The notes: generated by a model not told the origin, from the sequence alone. Counted from the stretch's first letter, positions 1 to 8,679 are shown. The stretch: DNA of 61,600 nt from Bifidobacterium aesculapii (GCF_001417815.1 NZ_BCFK01000050.1:1-61600); one strand, 5' to 3'. Numbers and translations are program-made.

Positions 1-683
1 CCGTAGACGTTCTGGTAGCGGTCGTTGAGCTTGTCGATGTCGGCCTGGTCGATCTCGATGATGTCGCCCAGCTGACGCGCCGCCCACATCGTGTGCGCGA
101 CCTCCTCAGTCATGGCCGCGGCCTTCACCGCGCCCTCCGCGTCCTTGCCGATCGTGAACGGGCCATGGTTCTGCATGAGCACCGCCGGGGACTTCGGATA
201 CTTCTTCAACGTCTCCACGACACCCTCGCCGATCGCCTCCGAGCCGATCAGACGGAACGGGCCAACCGGCACCGGACCACCGAACTCGTCGCCCATCATC
301 GTCAGACCGCACGGGATGTTCTGACCGGTGGCGGCCCAAGCGGTGGCGTAGGTGGAGTGCGTGTGCACCACACCGTACACGTCCGGCATGTTGCGGTAGA
401 TGTACGCGTGCGACGCGGTGTCCGAGCTCGGCGCCTCCGTGCCGTCGACCACGTTGCCGTCCAGATCGACCACGACCATCGAGTTCGGGGTCAGGTTCTC
501 GTAGCGCACGCCCGACGGCTTGATCACGAACAGATCCGCCGTGTGCAGACGCTGGGAGACGTTGCCCGCCGTCCACACGACCAGGTTCCACTTGATCAGC
601 TGCTGGTGCAGGTTCGAGACGACCTCGCGCACCTGCTTGACCTCGGCACGCACCTCAGGGCCGTAATCAGCCAAAGTAGCCAT
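1..683 (-). CDS. araD: L-ribulose-5-phosphate 4-epimerase (partial, cut by window start)
   Basis: This class II aldolase-family epimerase converts L-ribulose 5-phosphate to D-xylulose 5-phosphate, the last step of L-arabinose entry into the pentose pathway. About 227 residues are visible, beginning MATLADYGPE; the C-terminus lies beyond base 1. The family zinc ligands are visible as HTHS (H107, H109) and the later H173 in NHGPFTIG. The start ATG at 683 is preceded on the minus strand by an AAGGAT-type ribosome site. It lies 53 bases downstream of the FGGY kinase gene on the same strand, so the two probably form an operon, and araA may follow outside the window. The family call is confident; only the end is missing. 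Confidence 0.93.
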   Translation of the reverse strand, partial: MATLADYGPEVRAEVKQVREVVSNLHQQLIKWNLVVWTAGNVSQRLHTADLFVIKPSGVRYENLTPNSMVVVDLDGNVVDGTEAPSSDTASHAYIYRNMPDVYGVVHTHSTYATAWAATGQNIPCGLTMMGDEFGGPVPVGPFRLIGSEAIGEGVVETLKKYPKSPAVLMQNHGPFTIGKDAEGAVKAAAMTEEVAHTMWAARQLGDIIEIDQADIDKLNDRYQNVY

Positions 684-736
684 TTGCTTTCATCCTTTCA
701 ATCAATGGTTGGACGTTGTTGAAACCGTGTTTCCGC

Positions 737-2380
737 TTACTTGTCTTCGAGGTCGATGGTCTCGATGGCGGCGTGCTCGATGGGCAGGCCCTTGGTGAAG
801 CGGCCGAAGAACTCCTCGAAGCCGACGACGTCGCCGGCGTAGGGCTCCTCGGTGGTGGACTGGTCGTCCTTGAAGACGCAGCCGTCGAGGTAGTCGGCGA
901 GGTTGGTGTGCTCCTCATCGGTGTGCCACAGGTAGTCGGCGAGCACGGCCATGCCCCATGCGCCGCCTTCGGCGGCGGTGGACATGACCTTGATCGGCGT
1001 GTTGAATGCGGCGGCGAGGATCTTCTGGGCCACCTTCGGGGTGGTGAAGATGCCGCCGTGGCCGACGAGGGAGTCAATCTGCACGTGCTCCTGCTTGGTC
1101 ATGACGTCCATGCCGATCTTGACCGGGGAGAACGCGGAGAAGAGCTGCGCGCGCATGAAGTTGCCGAGGGTCATGTTGGCCTCGGGGCTGCGGGCGAACA
1201 GCGGACGGCCTTCCGGCAGTCCGGCGAGGAATTCGCCGGAACGGAACGGGTAGTTGAGCAGACCGCCGCAGTTGGCGTCGACGTCGTCGGCGATGGCCGC
1301 GCGGAACAGGGTGCCGTACAGCATGCCGGCGTCGACCGGGCTGCCGATGGCCTTGGCGAACTGGCCGAACAGGCCGACCCACGCGTTGAGGTCGGAGGTG
1401 AAGTTGTTGGCGTGGCTCATGCCGGCGAGGTCGCCGGCCGGGGTGGTGACGAGGTCGACCTCCGGATGCAGGGCGTTGAGCTTGTGCTCGAGGACGACCA
1501 TCGCGAAGATGGAGGTGCCGGCGGAGACGTTGCCGGTGCGCACGCGCACGGAGTTGGTGGCGACCATGCCGGTGCCGGCGTCGCCTTCCGGCGGGGCGAG
1601 CACGATGCCCGGCTGCAGGTTGCCGGACGGGTCGAGAAGCTTGGCGCCCTCTTCGGTGAGCGTGCCGGCGGGGGTGCCGGCGACGAGCGGCTTGGGCAGC
1701 AGGTCGGTGAGCTTCCACGGCTGGGCGGCGACTTCGGGCAGCGCGTTGAACTTCTCGATGAATTCGGTCTCGTAGGTGTGGGTGGTCGGGTCGATCGGGA
1801 ACATGCCGGAGGCGTCGCCGACACCGAGGACCTTCTCGCCGGTGAGCTTCCAGTGGACGTAGCCGGCGAGGGTGGTGAAGTACGCGACCTTGCCGACGTG
1901 CTCCTCCTTGTTGAGCACGGCCTGGTAGAGGTGGGCGATGGACCAGCGCTCGGGGATGTTGTACTGGAACAGCTCGGAGAGCTTCTTGTGGGCTTCGGAG
2001 GTGTTGGTGTTCTGCCAGGTGCGGAACGGCACGAGCAGTTCGCCGTCCTTGTCGAAGGCGAGGTAGCCGTGCATCATGGCGGAGAAGCCGATGTGGCCGA
2101 CGTGGGTGAGGGTCTCGCCGTAGGCGGTCTTCACGTCGTTGGCCATCGAGGCGTAGGCCGTCTGCAGGCCCTTCCAGATCTCCTCCTTGGAGTAGCTCCA
2201 CAGGCCGTCCTCCAGATGCGAGGCCCAGCCGTAGTCGCCGGAGGCGATGGTCTTGTATTCATCGTCGATCAGCACGGCCTTGATGCGCGTGGAACCGAAT
2301 TCGATGCCCAGCGAGGTCTTGCCGGCGCGAATCTTCTCCGCGATCGTCGCGACCTGCTCGGAGGTGTTCGTTGCTGCCAT
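737..2380 (-). CDS. araB: FGGY-family carbohydrate kinase, probable ribulokinase
   Basis: This 547-residue cytoplasmic kinase probably phosphorylates L-ribulose with ATP. FGGY features are visible: an N-terminal phosphate-loop strand GIEFGSTRIKAVL (residues 25-37), which has Glu where many members have Asp, and the ATP-side segment GNVSAGTSIFAMVV. The start ATG at 2380 follows AAGGAGTCCACAGA on the minus strand; upstream in-frame codons lack such a site. It is the first gene of a unit with araD. Homologues of this subtype are often annotated as xylulose kinase, but the epimerase neighbour favours ribulose as substrate. A promoter and operator candidate lie upstream (2465-2518). The family is certain and the substrate is inferred from context. 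Confidence 0.88.
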   Translation of the reverse strand: MAATNTSEQVATIAEKIRAGKTSLGIEFGSTRIKAVLIDDEYKTIASGDYGWASHLEDGLWSYSKEEIWKGLQTAYASMANDVKTAYGETLTHVGHIGFSAMMHGYLAFDKDGELLVPFRTWQNTNTSEAHKKLSELFQYNIPERWSIAHLYQAVLNKEEHVGKVAYFTTLAGYVHWKLTGEKVLGVGDASGMFPIDPTTHTYETEFIEKFNALPEVAAQPWKLTDLLPKPLVAGTPAGTLTEEGAKLLDPSGNLQPGIVLAPPEGDAGTGMVATNSVRVRTGNVSAGTSIFAMVVLEHKLNALHPEVDLVTTPAGDLAGMSHANNFTSDLNAWVGLFGQFAKAIGSPVDAGMLYGTLFRAAIADDVDANCGGLLNYPFRSGEFLAGLPEGRPLFARSPEANMTLGNFMRAQLFSAFSPVKIGMDVMTKQEHVQIDSLVGHGGIFTTPKVAQKILAAAFNTPIKVMSTAAEGGAWGMAVLADYLWHTDEEHTNLADYLDGCVFKDDQSTTEEPYAGDVVGFEEFFGRFTKGLPIEHAAIETIDLEDK

Positions 2381-2464
2381 TCTGTGGACTCCTTCTGACC
2401 GGCCGGCCATCACCGCCCGATCGTCGTTCCTTGGGCGCTGACCGCACCCCTTCCTTGGGTGGCC

Positions 2465-2476
2465 GTTAACGCTCAC
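2465..2476. promoter_or_regulatory. Candidate LacI-type operator upstream of araB
   Basis: GTTAACGCTCAC matches 10 of 12 positions of the perfect palindrome GTGAACGTTCAC found upstream of the neighbouring lacI-type gene (3832-3843). It lies just downstream of the predicted araB transcription start, where a bound repressor would block transcription. Confidence 0.45.
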
Positions 2477-2489
2477 AATTTCCGTATTC

Positions 2490-2518
2490 ATTGTAACGGC
2501 CAGACGGCCGTACCACAA
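2490..2518 (-). promoter_or_regulatory. Promoter candidate for araB-araD
   Basis: On the minus strand a -35-like TTGTGG (2513-2518) is separated by exactly 17 bases from a -10 TACAAT (2490-2495). The predicted start would fall near 2483, about 100 bases upstream of the araB start codon. Assignment is by consensus only. Confidence 0.5.
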
Positions 2519-2543
2519 GCCCGACGTGCCACGAAAGATAACG

Positions 2544-2565
2544 GTTTGATAACAGGTCATCAAAC
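2544..2565. promoter_or_regulatory. Inverted repeat between araB and the LacI-type gene
   Basis: GTTTGAT and ATCAAAC are perfect 7-base arms separated by 8 bases. The element lies upstream of the araB promoter and downstream of the regulator's stop codon. It could be a second regulator site or a weak terminator for the regulator; the sequence does not decide. Confidence 0.3.
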
Positions 2566-2646
2566 AGCCTGATACCGGCCCATGCCGCACTCGCGGGCCC
2601 GCACGCAATGACCCCGAACCGCATATGCCCACCGGCGACGCGCCCG

Positions 2647-3765
2647 TCAGACACGGGGCACCGGCCCCAACGAGATGCGGTCACGCACCGAGGCGGGAAC
2701 CAGACCGACGCCGTGCTGCGAATTGGGCAGCGCCGCGCCCTGCCCTTCGCCGAGCAGCCGCAGCACCTCACGCATCGCGGCGGTGCCGAGCCCTTCGAAG
2801 TCCGGACGCACGGTCGTCAACGGCGGGAACATGTTGTCCATCGCGGTCATGTCGTCGAATCCGACGAGGCTCACGTCCTGCGGAATGCGCAGTCCGTGCT
2901 CCTGCAGGGCGCGCGCCACGCCCACCGACTGCGCGTCGTTCGCGGCGACGACGACGGTCGGCAGCGGCGCACCGGTCACGCCGGCGGTGTCGATGAGGCG
3001 GTTCATCTTCGCGTACGCCTCGCCCGACTCCCACGTACCGCAGCGCATCACCTGCGTCTGGATGGATTCCGCGGCGGAGAGCGTCTCCCACGCGGCCAGT
3101 CGCGTCGCGGCGTCGCGCCAGTCGTGCGGACCGGCGAGATAGAGCACGCGGCGGTGCCCTGCGGACTTGACCAGACGCATCACATCGGCCATCGCGCCCC
3201 ACTGGTCGATGCCGACGAACGCCGTGCGCTCCAGATCGCCGGCGGGCAGCAGCGAACGCGCCTCGCGCATGCTGATGCCGCCGTGCGTCGAGGTGACGAT
3301 GACGCGCGGCTGCGTGACGCGCGACCGGCAGGCGACGTCCAGCATCACGTCGGTGGGGGTCAGGAAGATGAACGCGTCGACGTTCTGCTCGTTGAACGTG
3401 TCGACGAGGTCGTCGAACTCGGCCTGCGTGCACAACGCCTCATGCACCATCATCACGCTCATGAACAGCCCGTGGCCGCGCGCGATGGACTCGATGGAGG
3501 AGATGGTGGAGATGGGACCGAAGAACTTGATGCCTCCGGCGATCAGTCCGATGGTGCGCGAACGGCTCGAGGCGAGCGCGCGCGCCGAGTTCGACGGACG
3601 GTAGCCGAGTTCGCGGATCGCCGCCTTGACGCGTGCGCGCGTGGCGTCGGAGACGTCCGGGGAGTTGTTGATCACGCGGGATACGGTCTGATGGCTCACT
3701 CCCGCGAGCTTCGCGACCTCGAACATCGACGGGCGTTTGTTTGCCCTATTGCGGCCGGACACCAT
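2647..3765 (-). CDS. LacI-family transcriptional regulator
   Basis: This is a 372-residue LacI/GalR-type regulator. An N-terminal helix-turn-helix begins at MFEVAKLAGVSHQTVSRVIN (about residues 14-33), followed by the hinge helix region and a periplasmic-binding-protein-like effector domain. The start at 3765 is preceded by GGAAGGAGAAGTGGT on the minus strand; longer in-frame extensions run through low-complexity repeat DNA and lack a site. It lies directly upstream of araB-araD on the same strand. A perfect 12-bp palindrome upstream of its own start and a similar site upstream of araB suggest it autoregulates and controls arabinose genes. The family is certain; the effector and regulon are inferred. 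Confidence 0.9.
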   Translation of the reverse strand: MVSGRNRANKRPSMFEVAKLAGVSHQTVSRVINNSPDVSDATRARVKAAIRELGYRPSNSARALASSRSRTIGLIAGGIKFFGPISTISSIESIARGHGLFMSVMMVHEALCTQAEFDDLVDTFNEQNVDAFIFLTPTDVMLDVACRSRVTQPRVIVTSTHGGISMREARSLLPAGDLERTAFVGIDQWGAMADVMRLVKSAGHRRVLYLAGPHDWRDAATRLAAWETLSAAESIQTQVMRCGTWESGEAYAKMNRLIDTAGVTGAPLPTVVVAANDAQSVGVARALQEHGLRIPQDVSLVGFDDMTAMDNMFPPLTTVRPDFEGLGTAAMREVLRLLGEGQGAALPNSQHGVGLVPASVRDRISLGPVPRV

Positions 3766-3831
3766 ACCACTTCTCCTTCCGCGCGGCACTGCACTGTCCC
3801 TCGCAGTGTATCGCGAAAAACCAGACGACAC

Positions 3832-3843
3832 GTGAACGTTCAC
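3832..3843. promoter_or_regulatory. Perfect palindrome upstream of the LacI-type gene (operator candidate)
   Basis: GTGAACGTTCAC is a perfect 12-bp palindrome with the central CG typical of LacI-family operators. It lies 67-78 bases upstream of the regulator's start codon, a position fitting autoregulation. Confidence 0.55.
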
Positions 3844-3927
3844 ACGATTATCGGGGCCGGAGCATGGCCGTATCGGCGTGCATGCACGGGCGACGGCGCC
3901 GGTCCGCACCCCGCCCCGACACGAATA

Positions 3928-4001
3928 CGACGCCATGCGACGCGACGCCATGCGACGCGACGCCATGCGCTACGACGCGACGCCATGCGATACGATGCGG
4001 C
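3928..4001. repeat. Short degenerate tandem repeat, unit about 15 bp
   Basis: The unit CGACGCCATGCGACG recurs at 3928, 3943, 3958 and 3978 with small changes. It fills the space between rnhB and the LacI-type gene and encodes nothing convincing. Similar CGCCATGC-type repeats occur near 32140-32205. Confidence 0.7.
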
Positions 4002-4020
4002 GCGACGGGAGCCTTACGGA

Positions 4021-4746
4021 TCAGACAAGCTTCCAGGAGACGCGATGCAGGTCGCTGGGCCCCTGAGCGGCGATCGCCGCCTTGTGCGCCGCGGTGCCGT
4101 AGCCCTTGTTGCTCCCCCAACCGTATGCGGCGTATTCCTGCCGTTCAGCGAGACGCTCCATGAGCCGGTCTCGCGTCACCTTCGCGATGACGGCCGCGGC
4201 GGCGACGCTCGCACAGGAGCGATCGCCCTTGACCTTGGTCGTCACATGCGCCGGCACCGGCACGTCCGGCGCGTCGAACGTGTCGAGCGTTTTGGTGATG
4301 TAGTCGTACGGGCCGTCGAGAATCGCACCGACGCGCACGCGACGGCGATCCGACTCCCCCGCCACGTCGGTCATGTCGAGCATGCCGGTCGCGTCGATTC
4401 CCAGACGCCGTTCCGCTTCGGCGAGCGCACGCAGCGCGGCGACGCCGAGCGCATGGCTGATGCCCCATTCGTCGATTTCGGCGTTGCTCGCCTCGCCGAC
4501 CGCCCACGCGGCGGGCCATGCGACGAGCTCGCCGTAGATGGCCTCGCGGCGGTGTTCGGTGAGGAGTTTCGAATCGGCGACGCCGTCGGGCACGTCGAGC
4601 GAGGCGAGGTCATGGGCGTGCAGCATCGTGCAGCCGACCATCACCGGGCCGGCGAGCGCGCCGCGCCCCACTTCGTCGAATCCGGCGACGAGGTCGTAGC
4701 CGCGGGAGGCGAGCTCCCGTTCAAGGTCGAGCGTGGGGGTGATCAT
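4021..4746 (-). CDS. rnhB: Ribonuclease HII
   Basis: This 241-residue protein cleaves the RNA strand of RNA-DNA hybrids and removes misincorporated ribonucleotides. RNase HII hallmarks are visible: DEVGRGALAGPV near residue 25 with the first catalytic Asp and Glu, the ADSKLL segment, and the later Asp in DLHRVSW near the C-terminus. The ATG at 4746 overlaps the lepB stop codon by one base (TGATG on the minus strand), indicating translational coupling to lepB. Length is normal for the family. Confidence 0.94.
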   Translation of the reverse strand: MITPTLDLERELASRGYDLVAGFDEVGRGALAGPVMVGCTMLHAHDLASLDVPDGVADSKLLTEHRREAIYGELVAWPAAWAVGEASNAEIDEWGISHALGVAALRALAEAERRLGIDATGMLDMTDVAGESDRRRVRVGAILDGPYDYITKTLDTFDAPDVPVPAHVTTKVKGDRSCASVAAAAVIAKVTRDRLMERLAERQEYAAYGWGSNKGYGTAAHKAAIAAQGPSDLHRVSWKLV

Positions 4747-5513
4747 CAGGCTCCCGTAGGCGCGTCCGGCACGCCGGCGAAGACCTCGTGGTGCCCGTCG
4801 AGCGATCCGAGACGGTTGAGCGGCCAGTAGCGGCACAGTCCGACGCCCACCACGTCGGAGATCGGGACGAGACCGTGGTCGCCGTCGTCCTGATGGTAGC
4901 GGGAGTCGGCGGAGTTGGCGCGGTTGTCGCCCATGACGAACACGTGGCCTTCGGTGACGGTCACGCTGAACGGGAACGCGCTCGGCTGCACGCCGTTCTT
5001 GAGGTATGCGGTTTCGGTGACGGCGACGCCGTTGACCTTGATCGGCTGGCCCGCGCCCTCGCATGCGACGGTGTCGCCGGGCAGGCCGATGACGCGTTTG
5101 ATGAGGTAGTCGCCGGGAAGCGGCGACGTGGATTGTTCGTTGGAGAGCCAGTTCGCCGGATCGTGGAAGACGACGACGTCGCCGCGTTTGAGTCCGAACG
5201 CCTTGGGTGCGATCTTGAGGGTGACGACGCGGTCGCCGGGTTCGATGGTGCTTTCCATCGAGCGGGAGGGGATCACGTAGGTGCCGATGAGGAAGACGCG
5301 CACGAGGATCACGATGAGGATCGGGATGCCGCACCAGATGAGCGTGTCCTTCCAGGAGAACCGTTCATCGTCGAGTTCCCGCCGTGTGCCGCGGTTCCGG
5401 GCCGCGGACCCGGACTCGGGCAGGTCGCCGCCCGACGGTGCGGCGGTCACGCCGACGCCCTGCTCGGCCAGTTGGAACGTGTGGCGGTCGCGCTCGTCAT
5501 TGTCGTATGGCAT
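4746..5513 (-). CDS. lepB: Signal peptidase I
   Basis: This 255-residue type I signal peptidase cleaves secretory signal peptides at the outer face of the membrane. It has a charged cytoplasmic N-terminus of about 55 residues, one membrane segment (about 57-77), the catalytic Ser85 in PSRSM, the Lys139 general base in LIKRVIGLPGD, and the GDNR signature. The start at 5513 follows AGGAGGGGCC on the minus strand, so an in-frame ATG ten codons earlier was rejected. It lies between rplS and rnhB on one strand, the common actinobacterial order rplS-lepB-rnhB. Confidence 0.95.
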   Translation of the reverse strand: MPYDNDERDRHTFQLAEQGVGVTAAPSGGDLPESGSAARNRGTRRELDDERFSWKDTLIWCGIPILIVILVRVFLIGTYVIPSRSMESTIEPGDRVVTLKIAPKAFGLKRGDVVVFHDPANWLSNEQSTSPLPGDYLIKRVIGLPGDTVACEGAGQPIKVNGVAVTETAYLKNGVQPSAFPFSVTVTEGHVFVMGDNRANSADSRYHQDDGDHGLVPISDVVGVGLCRYWPLNRLGSLDGHHEVFAGVPDAPTGA

Positions 5514-5572
5514 GGCCCCTCCTGTCGCGAAAACTCCGCCCATCTTAGCCGCGTGCGTGCCCAGATGCGAAA

Positions 5573-5603
5573 CGGCCCGGAACCGCGTACGGGTTCCGGG
5601 CCG
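5573..5603 (-). terminator. Hairpin after rplS
   Basis: Twelve-base arms (5573-5584 and 5592-5603) pair perfectly around a 7-base loop. Read on the minus strand the stem is followed by TTTCGC. It lies between the rplS stop and lepB, so it may reduce read-through. Confidence 0.6.
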
Positions 5604-5631
5604 TCGTTCACGCGCGATGTGCGCTATCGGC

Positions 5632-5988
5632 TCACTTGGCGCGACGCTCGACGATACGAGCGGCCTTGCCGCGCAGGGCGCGCAGGTAGTAGAGCTTGGC
5701 GCGACGGACGCGGCCCAGACGCACGACCTTGATGGAGTCGATGGACGGGGAGTGCAGCGGGAAGCGACGCTCCACGCCGGTGCCGAAGCTGATCTTGCGG
5801 ACCACGAAGGTCTCGCGCACGCCGGAACCCTGACGGGCGATGACCACGCCGGTGAAGGTCTGGATACGGGAGTTGTTGCCTTCCTTGATCTTGACGTTCA
5901 CGTCGACCGTGTCACCGGGACGGAAGGCCGGGATCTCCTCGGCGGGCTTCATGTGCTTGGCGTCGAAAGCCTCGATGGCGTTGACCAT
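5632..5988 (-). CDS. rplS: 50S ribosomal protein L19
   Basis: This 118-residue large-subunit protein lies at the interface with the small subunit. The sequence matches L19 throughout: [15 protein letters not shown], the GVVIARQG turn, and the basic [13 protein letters not shown] near the C-terminus. The start at 5988 follows TAAGGAACAATC on the minus strand. It heads the rplS-lepB-rnhB run. Confidence 0.97.
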   Translation of the reverse strand: MVNAIEAFDAKHMKPAEEIPAFRPGDTVDVNVKIKEGNNSRIQTFTGVVIARQGSGVRETFVVRKISFGTGVERRFPLHSPSIDSIKVVRLGRVRRAKLYYLRALRGKAARIVERRAK

Positions 5989-6494
5989 GATTGTTCCTTA
6001 GGTGCCGCCGCATATCGGCCACCGGTCGGGGCGCATGCACGGCCTGTATGGCCCGGACTGTCCGCCCGGCGTGGCGCATGCACCGATGTCTTTCCCCACG
6101 GGTCCGCCCGCGAGGGGTGCCGATCCGCCGGAGACACGCCTTGCGGCGCCCGGCTGGACCTTCGTGCGACGGGGGTTTATGCGGCGACCCCCGCCACGAC
6201 ACAGCAATCGAACATTGTACGGCTCCTCGCGGACACCTCGCACGCGCGCAGGTTCGCGAGCCGGACGCCCCTCCTCCACGAGCCGGACAGGACCCTTCCA
6301 CGAGCCGGACGGGGGCGGCCGGACGGGCGGGTCGTTCCTATCATCGGTGTGCGGCATTCATTGGTCCATATAGTGAACTCATACCATTCGCATATCGAAC
6401 CAATGGTGGGCATCCGCCGCCGAGGGGCGGCGCGTCGCGGCACGTAACTGAGCGTGACGCGATCGTAACGGCATCAGGGTGGTGGAGGGTGATC
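5989..6494. other. Gene-free region upstream of rplS
   Basis: I see no convincing gene in these 506 bases. They contain a minus-strand -10-like TACAAT (6214-6219) that could start the rplS transcript, a leader hairpin with 7-base arms (6170-6176 and 6187-6193), three loose copies of CGAGCCGGAC between 6256 and 6312, and an AT-richer block with CATTGGT (6359-6365) paired to ACCAATG (6399-6405), which may belong to the promoter of the downstream plus-strand gene. Confidence 0.4.
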
Positions 6495-7010
6495 ATGGGC
6501 GCGTTTTCCTTGACGGCCAACAACGAGATCGGTTCGAATGCGACGTGGAGGGCGGTCCCTCTCGGGCGACTTGAGTTTCCACAGGCGAGCGAACCCTACG
6601 AAGGCGCGTTCGACGACGACTTCTGGCCGAGCCGCCACGAGGAGTACAACCGCCTCGAATGGGACAGGATGGACTGGAACGCGGTCCGCAGGCAGATGAA
6701 TCGGGTGTCGGACCGGTTGGAACGCCAGCCCGAGACGTCGCCCGAACTGGAATTCGACGTCCCTTCGATCCGCGAGCGCACGTTCCTGGAGATGTGGTTC
6801 GGCTACGGCGACCCGAGCGTCGAGGCCACGGCGGTCGACGGAACGGCGTCGACCCGCTACCGCGTCGGATACGGCCAGCATCGCATCTGCGCGTACGCCG
6901 ACTATCCGATGGGCACGCGCGACCGCGGTCTGATGCGGATCCCCGCCTCCGGGTTCCTGCCGTCCGGCCCGCTCTCCCCCGGCACCCGCATCCCCGTGCT
7001 CACGCACTGA
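6495..7010 (+). CDS. Hypothetical protein, 171 aa
   Basis: I do not recognise the family. The protein is soluble and acidic in the first half, rich in Trp, Arg, Asp and Glu, without membrane segments or cysteine motifs. The ATG at 6495 follows GGTGGAGGGTGATC, a good ribosome site, which chose this start over longer in-frame extensions into non-coding sequence. It lies 65 bases upstream of the methyltransferase gene on the same strand and may be co-transcribed with it. Confidence 0.6.
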   Translation: MGAFSLTANNEIGSNATWRAVPLGRLEFPQASEPYEGAFDDDFWPSRHEEYNRLEWDRMDWNAVRRQMNRVSDRLERQPETSPELEFDVPSIRERTFLEMWFGYGDPSVEATAVDGTASTRYRVGYGQHRICAYADYPMGTRDRGLMRIPASGFLPSGPLSPGTRIPVLTH

Positions 7011-7075
7011 CGGGAATCGCCGGCCGCCACGGGCCGGGCGTCGACGGGGCTCATATACAGACAGGACAGCACGAT

Positions 7076-8575
7076 ATGAAGACGAACAGAACGTATCCAC
7101 GCGCAGTGGTCACCGCGAAGGGCGCCCATGCGATCGAGACAGGGCATCCGTGGGTGTACGAGGGCGAGGTGAGACGGTTCGAGCTGCCCTCCGGCGAATC
7201 GTGGGACAACAACGGCTCGCTCAAACCCGGAGCATGGGATTCGCCGGCTGCCGGGCCCTCGCCCGAAAACGCGCCCGACCATGAACACACGTCCGGTCCC
7301 GACCATCCGACGGAAGACGTGCGGCCCCTGCGGGCGCGTCGCGGCGCCGGCGATTTCCACGAGCGCCGCCTTCGCAAGGAGCTGCTCAACGCGCCGCGGA
7401 CCGAAGGCGAGATCATTCCGCTCGAAACCCTGCCCGACGGCTCGATCGTGGATGTGGTAAGTCTCAAGGGCGCCTATCTCGGCACCGGCCTGCTGTCCCG
7501 CCACAGCCGCATCCGCGTGCGTCTGGTGACGCGCAACGCCAACGACGACTTCTCCCCCGAGTTCTGGAAGCGCAAGGCGCGTTGGGCGTGGGACTACCGC
7601 AGGACCGTGATGGGGGACGATGCGCGGGCCTGCCGCGTGATCTTCTCCGAAGCGGACGATTTCCCCGGGTTGATCGTCGACCGGTTCGACGACGTGCTCG
7701 TCACGCAGACCCTATCGGCGGGCATGGAACGGCTCAAGCCCGTGGTCTTCCGGGCATTGCTCGACGTGTTCGCCGAGGATGGGATCGCGTTGCGCGGCAT
7801 CTACGAGCGCAACGACGTGGCCACGCGCGCGCTGGAGGGATTGGAGCAGACGACCGGCTGGTGGACGGCGCGATCACGGGACGGCATCGCGGACGGCGCC
7901 TCCGACGCGGGCCCGACCGTCACCGACATCGTCGAGAACGGTGTGCGCTATCACGTCGACTTCGCGAACGGCCAGAAGACGGGTTTCTTCCTCGACCAGA
8001 AATACAACCGCCGCGCCGTGGCCCGTCTGGCGAACGGCAGGCGCGTGCTCGACTGCTGCACGCACACCGGTTCCTTCGCGCTCAATGCGGCGCTTGGCGG
8101 AGCGGAGTTCGTGCGCGCGGTCGACGTGTCCGAAACCGCCATCGACATGGCGAGGGAGAACGCGCGCTTGAACGGACCGGACGTCGAGAGCCGCATGGAT
8201 TTCACCGTCGCGAACATCTTCGACCTGCTGCCCGAGCTGGAACGCACGCGCAACCCCGAACGCTTCGACTTCATCATCCTCGACCCGCCGGCGTTCACCA
8301 AGAGCCGCCGCACCATCACCGCGGCCGCGCGGGGCTACCGCGAGATCAACTACCGGGCGATGCGCATCCTGCCGCGCGGCGGCTATCTGGCGACCTGCTC
8401 CTGCTCGCATTTCATGGATCATGACCGGTTCAAGCGCATGCTCGCCGAGGCGGCGCAGGATGCCGGCGTGCATCTGCGCCAGATCGAGGAGCGCCAGCAG
8501 GCCCCGGACCATCCGATCGTCTGGGGAGTGCCGGAGACCGACTATCTCAAATGCCTGCTGTTCCAAGTGGTGTAA
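7076..8575 (+). CDS. Class I SAM-dependent rRNA methyltransferase, RlmI-like, with PUA domain
   Basis: This 499-residue protein is probably a 23S rRNA (cytosine-5) methyltransferase of the RlmI/YccW type. An N-terminal PUA-like domain starts AVVTAKGAHAIETGHPWVYE and resumes at GSIVDVVSLKGAYLGTGL. A Rossmann methyltransferase domain follows with motif I VLDCCTHTGSFAL (about 324-336), motif IV DPPAF (403-407) and a CSCSHFM segment (441-447). Residues about 36-112 are a hydrophilic Pro/Asp/His-rich insertion that splits the PUA domain, making it longer than the usual roughly 400 residues. The start at 7076 has only a weak AGGACAG site. The enzyme family is confident; the target base is inferred. 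Confidence 0.85.
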   Translation: MKTNRTYPRAVVTAKGAHAIETGHPWVYEGEVRRFELPSGESWDNNGSLKPGAWDSPAAGPSPENAPDHEHTSGPDHPTEDVRPLRARRGAGDFHERRLRKELLNAPRTEGEIIPLETLPDGSIVDVVSLKGAYLGTGLLSRHSRIRVRLVTRNANDDFSPEFWKRKARWAWDYRRTVMGDDARACRVIFSEADDFPGLIVDRFDDVLVTQTLSAGMERLKPVVFRALLDVFAEDGIALRGIYERNDVATRALEGLEQTTGWWTARSRDGIADGASDAGPTVTDIVENGVRYHVDFANGQKTGFFLDQKYNRRAVARLANGRRVLDCCTHTGSFALNAALGGAEFVRAVDVSETAIDMARENARLNGPDVESRMDFTVANIFDLLPELERTRNPERFDFIILDPPAFTKSRRTITAAARGYREINYRAMRILPRGGYLATCSCSHFMDHDRFKRMLAEAAQDAGVHLRQIEERQQAPDHPIVWGVPETDYLKCLLFQVV

Positions 8576-8627
8576 GCCGGTGTGAGCCGGTGTAAGACGC
8601 TGTGAACCGCTGACCGTCATGAGACAG

Positions 8628-8667
8628 GATGGGGGCTACGGGGACGTCATGCCCCGTAGCCCCCATC
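8628..8667. terminator. Bidirectional terminator hairpin between convergent genes
   Basis: Perfect 16-base arms (8628-8643 and 8652-8667) flank an 8-base loop. It lies between the plus-strand methyltransferase and the minus-strand membrane protein gene. There is no T-tract, as is common for hairpins in this window. Confidence 0.65.
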
Positions 8668-8679
8668 CGCACGTAATCC

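Noticed and set aside
2381..2632. Longer N-terminus for the FGGY kinase
   Set aside because: The extension runs through the promoter and operator region, while AAGGAGTCCACAGA directly precedes the ATG at 2380.
3928..4001. CRISPR-like spaced repeats
   Set aside because: The repeats are contiguous 15-bp tandem units without spacers and no cas genes are near. No CRISPR array was seen anywhere in the window.
5991..6494. Extension of the 171-residue hypothetical protein to an upstream ATG
   Set aside because: The extra 168 codons are Arg/Pro/Gly-rich with repeats, and a good ribosome site stands directly before the ATG at 6495.
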